Part shown: piece after piece, positions 5,452-7,940 of the stretch
Numbering within the stretch: the stretch's first letter is position 1
Layout of the letters: every line of letters begins with the position of its first letter
Assembly: GCA_900556255.1 (NCBI GenBank)
Contig: USNZ01000045.1
Location: forward strand, 1 to 7,940
From: an uncultured Oscillospiraceae bacterium
GTDB taxonomy: Bacteria > Bacillota > Clostridia > Oscillospirales > Ruminococcaceae
Reading direction: 5' to 3'
DNA: 7,940 nucleotides
The notes under the pieces: generated by a model
What the model was told of the DNA's origin: nothing
What the model saw: only the letters and a program-made list of their open reading frames with translations
Databases searched by the model: none
Made by a program: the position numbers and the translations under genes

Positions 5452-5832
5452 TTATGCGCCCAAGGCGCGGCGCAGCATCTCCAACCGTTCTTCCAGCAGC
5501 TTTTGGGGTTTGGTGAACAGCCCCAGACCGTCGACGTCCAGCAGACATTCCAGGCTGGTGGAATCGCCGCCGCCCAGCAGGATGGCGGTAAAGGTGCCGT
5601 GGATCTTGCCCTTTTGGAAGTTGCAGCTTATGCAGCGGTTTTTCTCCCGGCGGGTAAAGGTAAGTTGGGTGTCCTTGCCGTCGGTATTGTGCTCGGTGGC
5701 CTGCATACCGTCGGGGGTTTCCTCGTAGTCCTTGACGTCGGTGCGCCAGTGGTTCAGGGTGGGCTTGGTCAGGTACAGCCAGACCTTGCTTGGGTCGCAG
5801 CTGAAATTGGCAGTGACAACACAGGTTTTCAT
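5452..5832 (-). CDS. Small SRPBCC (START/AHA1-like) fold protein, function unknown
   Basis: A 126-residue soluble protein with no signal peptide or membrane segment. The layout suggests the SRPBCC ligand-binding fold. It has an N-terminal strand and helix (TANFSCDPSKVWLYLTKP, then NHWRTDVKDYEE), several predicted strands through about residue 100 (QLTFTRREKNRC, HGTFTAILLGGG, TSLECLLDV), and a C-terminal amphipathic helix (KLLEERLEMLRRAL). It contains five cysteines (4, 12, 67, 70, 96). The ATG at 5832-5830 has AAGGAG (5847-5842) 9 nt upstream, which overlaps the ppk1 stop codon. The 13-bp gap and shared terminator indicate cotranscription with ppk1. The longer open frame up to 5988 overlaps ppk1 and has no family resemblance. 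The fold call is moderate; the ligand is unknown and I do not assign a function. Confidence 0.75.
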   Translation of the reverse strand: MKTCVVTANFSCDPSKVWLYLTKPTLNHWRTDVKDYEETPDGMQATEHNTDGKDTQLTFTRREKNRCISCNFQKGKIHGTFTAILLGGGDSTSLECLLDVDGLGLFTKPQKLLEERLEMLRRALGA

Positions 5833-5845
5833 GGTGGGATTCTCC

Positions 5846-7940
5846 TTACTTTTTACCGCGCCCGAAAAAATCCAGCAGACTGCGGGCAGGGCGCAGGCCG
5901 GTGGTGCGGCGCGGGGTGATCTGTTGGGGTGCGGCTTTGCGCACGGCGGGCCTGGCTGCGGCGGGGGTCGGGTCGGGCTGCATCTCAAAGCCGTTGTTGA
6001 AATAGCCGAACATCGCCATCTGGCTGTCGATCGGGGGCTGGCCGGGCAGCGGCTTTACCTTGACATAGCTGCCGTCGGGCTGCATCTCGCGGGCATTGAC
6101 GGTGTCGCGCAGCTGCAGGTCCAGGATACCGCGCAGCTTTTGGGCGATTTTCGCGTCATCGATACGCACACCGACCTCGACGCGGCGCTCGGTGTTGCGG
6201 GTCAGGAAGTCGCCGGAGGCAATGTAGATGCGCATATCCTCCCCGCTGCCGAAGCAGTAAATGCGGGAATGTTCCAGATACCGCCCGACAAGGCTGCGGA
6301 TATGCACGTTTTCGGTACGACCGGGCACGCCCGCGCGCACACAGCAGATACCGCGCACGATCATATCCACCCGCACACCGGCGCAGCTGGCTTGGCTGAT
6401 TTTTTCGATGATTTCGGGGTCGTTGATGGAGTTGTTCTTTAAGATGATGCCGGCGGGCTTGCCCTGCATGGCCCGTGCGATCTGGCAATCCATCTCCTCC
6501 AAAAGCACGCTCTTGAAGTGCAGCGGCGCAACCAGCATGGTGCTTACCTCGCCGGTCAGGCGCTGCAGGGCCATGTTGTTGAATACGGCGCTGGCCTCCT
6601 CACCGATTTCCTGCCGCGTGGTGATAAAGGAAAGATCGGTGTACAGCTCGCTGGTTTTTTCGTTGTAGTTGCCGGTGCCGATCTGGGTCAGGTAGCGGTA
6701 CTTACCGTTGACGCGGCTGGTGATCAGTGTCAGCTTGGAGTGCACCTTGTAGTCGTCAAAGCCGTAGAACACCGTGCAGCCGGCGTCCTGCAGCTGCTTG
6801 GACCAGTCAATATTGTTCTGCTCGTCAAAGCGGGCGCGCAGCTCGACCATGGCCACGACTTCCTTGCCGTTTTCGGCGGCGGCAATCAGCGCATTGACGA
6901 TCTGCGAGTCGGCAGCCATACGGTACAGCGTCATTTTTATCGAAACAACGTCGGGGTCGTTGGCGGCGCGCAGCAGCATGCGGATAAAGGGGCGGATGCT
7001 CTGGTAAGGGTAGGCCAGCAGCACGTCGTGCTTGCGCACCTCGGTGTACAGATCGTACCCGGCAGGGGCCTGCATGGGCTTGGCGGCGGGATAGAACAGA
7101 TCGGCATGGCCGCCGTCACTGCCGATGCGCCCGGCCAGCTTGAACAGGCAGCCGGTGTCCAGCGGCGAGGTCTGGGTGTAGCAGCGCGCGACGGGCACGT
7201 CCAGCTTGTCGCGCAGAAAACGGGCAATGTCCTGCGGCGCGTCCGGCCAGAACTGCAGGCGCACGGCGGACAGCTTGCGGCGCTTTTTGAGCAGCTCGCT
7301 CATGACATCGCGGAAGTCAATGTCGTGGTCCATCATGCCCTCGTCCACGGTGATGTCGGCGTTGCGGGTCACGCGGAACAGGCACTGCTTTTGCACGGTG
7401 CTGGCGGTAAAGATGGACGCCGCAAAGTGGCCGATAAGCTCCTCCACAAAGGCGTAGCAGGTGGCATCTCCGTCGCGGATAAAGAGGACACGATCAAACT
7501 GGGGGTTTACGGGTACGATGCCGTAGCTGACACCATCGTTTTTGGAGTGCAGCTGGGCGATGTAGTAAATCTGCTTGTTGTACAAAAACGGGAAGGGGTG
7601 CCGCTGGTCGACGATCTGGGGGCTTAACAGCGGCAGCAGCTCGCGGTGAAAATACTCTTTCCAGAAATGCTCCTGCTGCTTGCCCAGCTTGGTGAAATCC
7701 ACCTTTTTGTAGCCCTGCTCGTCCAGTGCCTGCACCAGGTGGGCAAAGTATTTGTCGCACTTGGCCTGCAGGTCGGCCACGCGCGGGGTGATGGCGGCGA
7801 TCTGTTCGGCAGCGGTCATGTGGGTGACGTTGTCGGTTTTGTTGGTTTTGAGCAGCGTCTGGTCATACAGGGAGCCGACGCGCACCATAAAAAACTCGTC
7901 CATGTTGCTGCCGAAGATGGCGGCAAACTTGATGCGTTCG
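5846..7940 (-). CDS. ppk1: Polyphosphate kinase PPK1, N-terminus missing
   Basis: Catalyses reversible transfer of the ATP gamma-phosphate to inorganic polyphosphate. About 697 codons are visible; the start lies beyond the right edge. The visible protein begins ERIKFAAIFGSNMDEFFMVRVG, the family's N-terminal-domain signature, so only a few dozen residues are missing. Key residues are the histidine of YKVHSKLTLI (codon 6742-6740), the expected autophosphorylated His, and the histidine of RYLEHSRIYCFG (codon 6271-6269), the second catalytic His; MVELRARFDEQNNIDW and LTQIGTGNYNEKT are also typical. The normal end of the family is near REMQPDGSYVKV and SQMAMFGYF. Here it is followed by about 44 residues rich in Pro, Ala and Arg ending in SLLDFFGRGKK. 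The stop overlaps the ribosome binding site of the SRPBCC gene. The Met at 7903 is internal, not the start. Confidence 0.97.
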   Translation of the reverse strand, partial: ERIKFAAIFGSNMDEFFMVRVGSLYDQTLLKTNKTDNVTHMTAAEQIAAITPRVADLQAKCDKYFAHLVQALDEQGYKKVDFTKLGKQQEHFWKEYFHRELLPLLSPQIVDQRHPFPFLYNKQIYYIAQLHSKNDGVSYGIVPVNPQFDRVLFIRDGDATCYAFVEELIGHFAASIFTASTVQKQCLFRVTRNADITVDEGMMDHDIDFRDVMSELLKKRRKLSAVRLQFWPDAPQDIARFLRDKLDVPVARCYTQTSPLDTGCLFKLAGRIGSDGGHADLFYPAAKPMQAPAGYDLYTEVRKHDVLLAYPYQSIRPFIRMLLRAANDPDVVSIKMTLYRMAADSQIVNALIAAAENGKEVVAMVELRARFDEQNNIDWSKQLQDAGCTVFYGFDDYKVHSKLTLITSRVNGKYRYLTQIGTGNYNEKTSELYTDLSFITTRQEIGEEASAVFNNMALQRLTGEVSTMLVAPLHFKSVLLEEMDCQIARAMQGKPAGIILKNNSINDPEIIEKISQASCAGVRVDMIVRGICCVRAGVPGRTENVHIRSLVGRYLEHSRIYCFGSGEDMRIYIASGDFLTRNTERRVEVGVRIDDAKIAQKLRGILDLQLRDTVNAREMQPDGSYVKVKPLPGQPPIDSQMAMFGYFNNGFEMQPDPTPAAARPAVRKAAPQQITPRRTTGLRPARSLLDFFGRGKK

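Noticed and set aside
5849..5881. Resemblance of the PPK1 end (SLLDFFGR) to a PCNA-interacting peptide
   Set aside because: Such boxes work with archaeal and eukaryotic clamps; the leading Gln is absent, and bacterial clamp motifs differ.
5833..5988. A longer SRPBCC-fold protein starting at 5988
   Set aside because: The extra residues are Pro/Arg-rich out-of-frame ppk1 sequence; ATG 5832 has AAGGAG at 9 nt.
6518..7627. A 369-codon open frame on the plus strand
   Set aside because: Antisense shadow of ppk1 with the same Gly/Val/His-rich composition; no recognisable motif.
1..7940. CRISPR array, insertion sequence, tRNA or phage genes
   Set aside because: No regularly spaced repeats, transposase motifs, terminal inverted repeats or tRNA-like cloverleaf were noticed; the genes are chromosomal core families.

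Overview
The window reads as a piece of a G+C-rich clostridial (Firmicutes) chromosome, probably from an Oscillospiraceae/Ruminococcaceae gut bacterium (Faecalibacterium/Subdoligranulum/Gemmiger-like). That placement is an inference from the gene families, the strong AGGAGG-type ribosome binding sites and the order rplS-lepB-rbgA; no rRNA or species marker is present. Every gene I can support lies on the minus strand, so transcription runs from high to low coordinates. I saw no tRNA, rRNA, insertion sequence, prophage gene or CRISPR array.

In transcription order, the right part (7940 to 5403) holds the 3' portion of ppk1 (polyphosphate kinase, cut by the window edge), followed 13 bp later by a 126-residue SRPBCC-fold protein, and then a strong intrinsic terminator. 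The middle part (5352 to 1617) is a compressed four-gene block in which each gene overlaps the next by 26-37 bp: a membrane-anchored M23 peptidase, a polytopic M50 zinc metalloprotease, a radical SAM protein of the TIGR03960 type and its DUF2344/TIGR03936 partner. The M23-M50 pair has the layout of the sporulation pair SpoIVFA-SpoIVFB.

The left part (1616 to 1) starts with a very good sigma-A-type promoter and a structured leader in front of rplS (ribosomal protein L19). A textbook terminator follows rplS. Immediately after it come lepB (type I signal peptidase) and the beginning of rbgA (50S assembly GTPase), which runs off the left edge. With no room for a conventional promoter after the terminator, lepB-rbgA probably depend on read-through or on a promoter inside rplS.

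This is largely housekeeping sequence. I did not find a clearly novel system. The points most worth checking are the SpoIVFA/B-like pair fused by overlap to the uncharacterised radical SAM/DUF2344 pair, the tandem-hairpin rplS leader, the second cysteine cluster at the end of the radical SAM protein, the extra basic tail on PPK1, and the small SRPBCC protein linked to ppk1.
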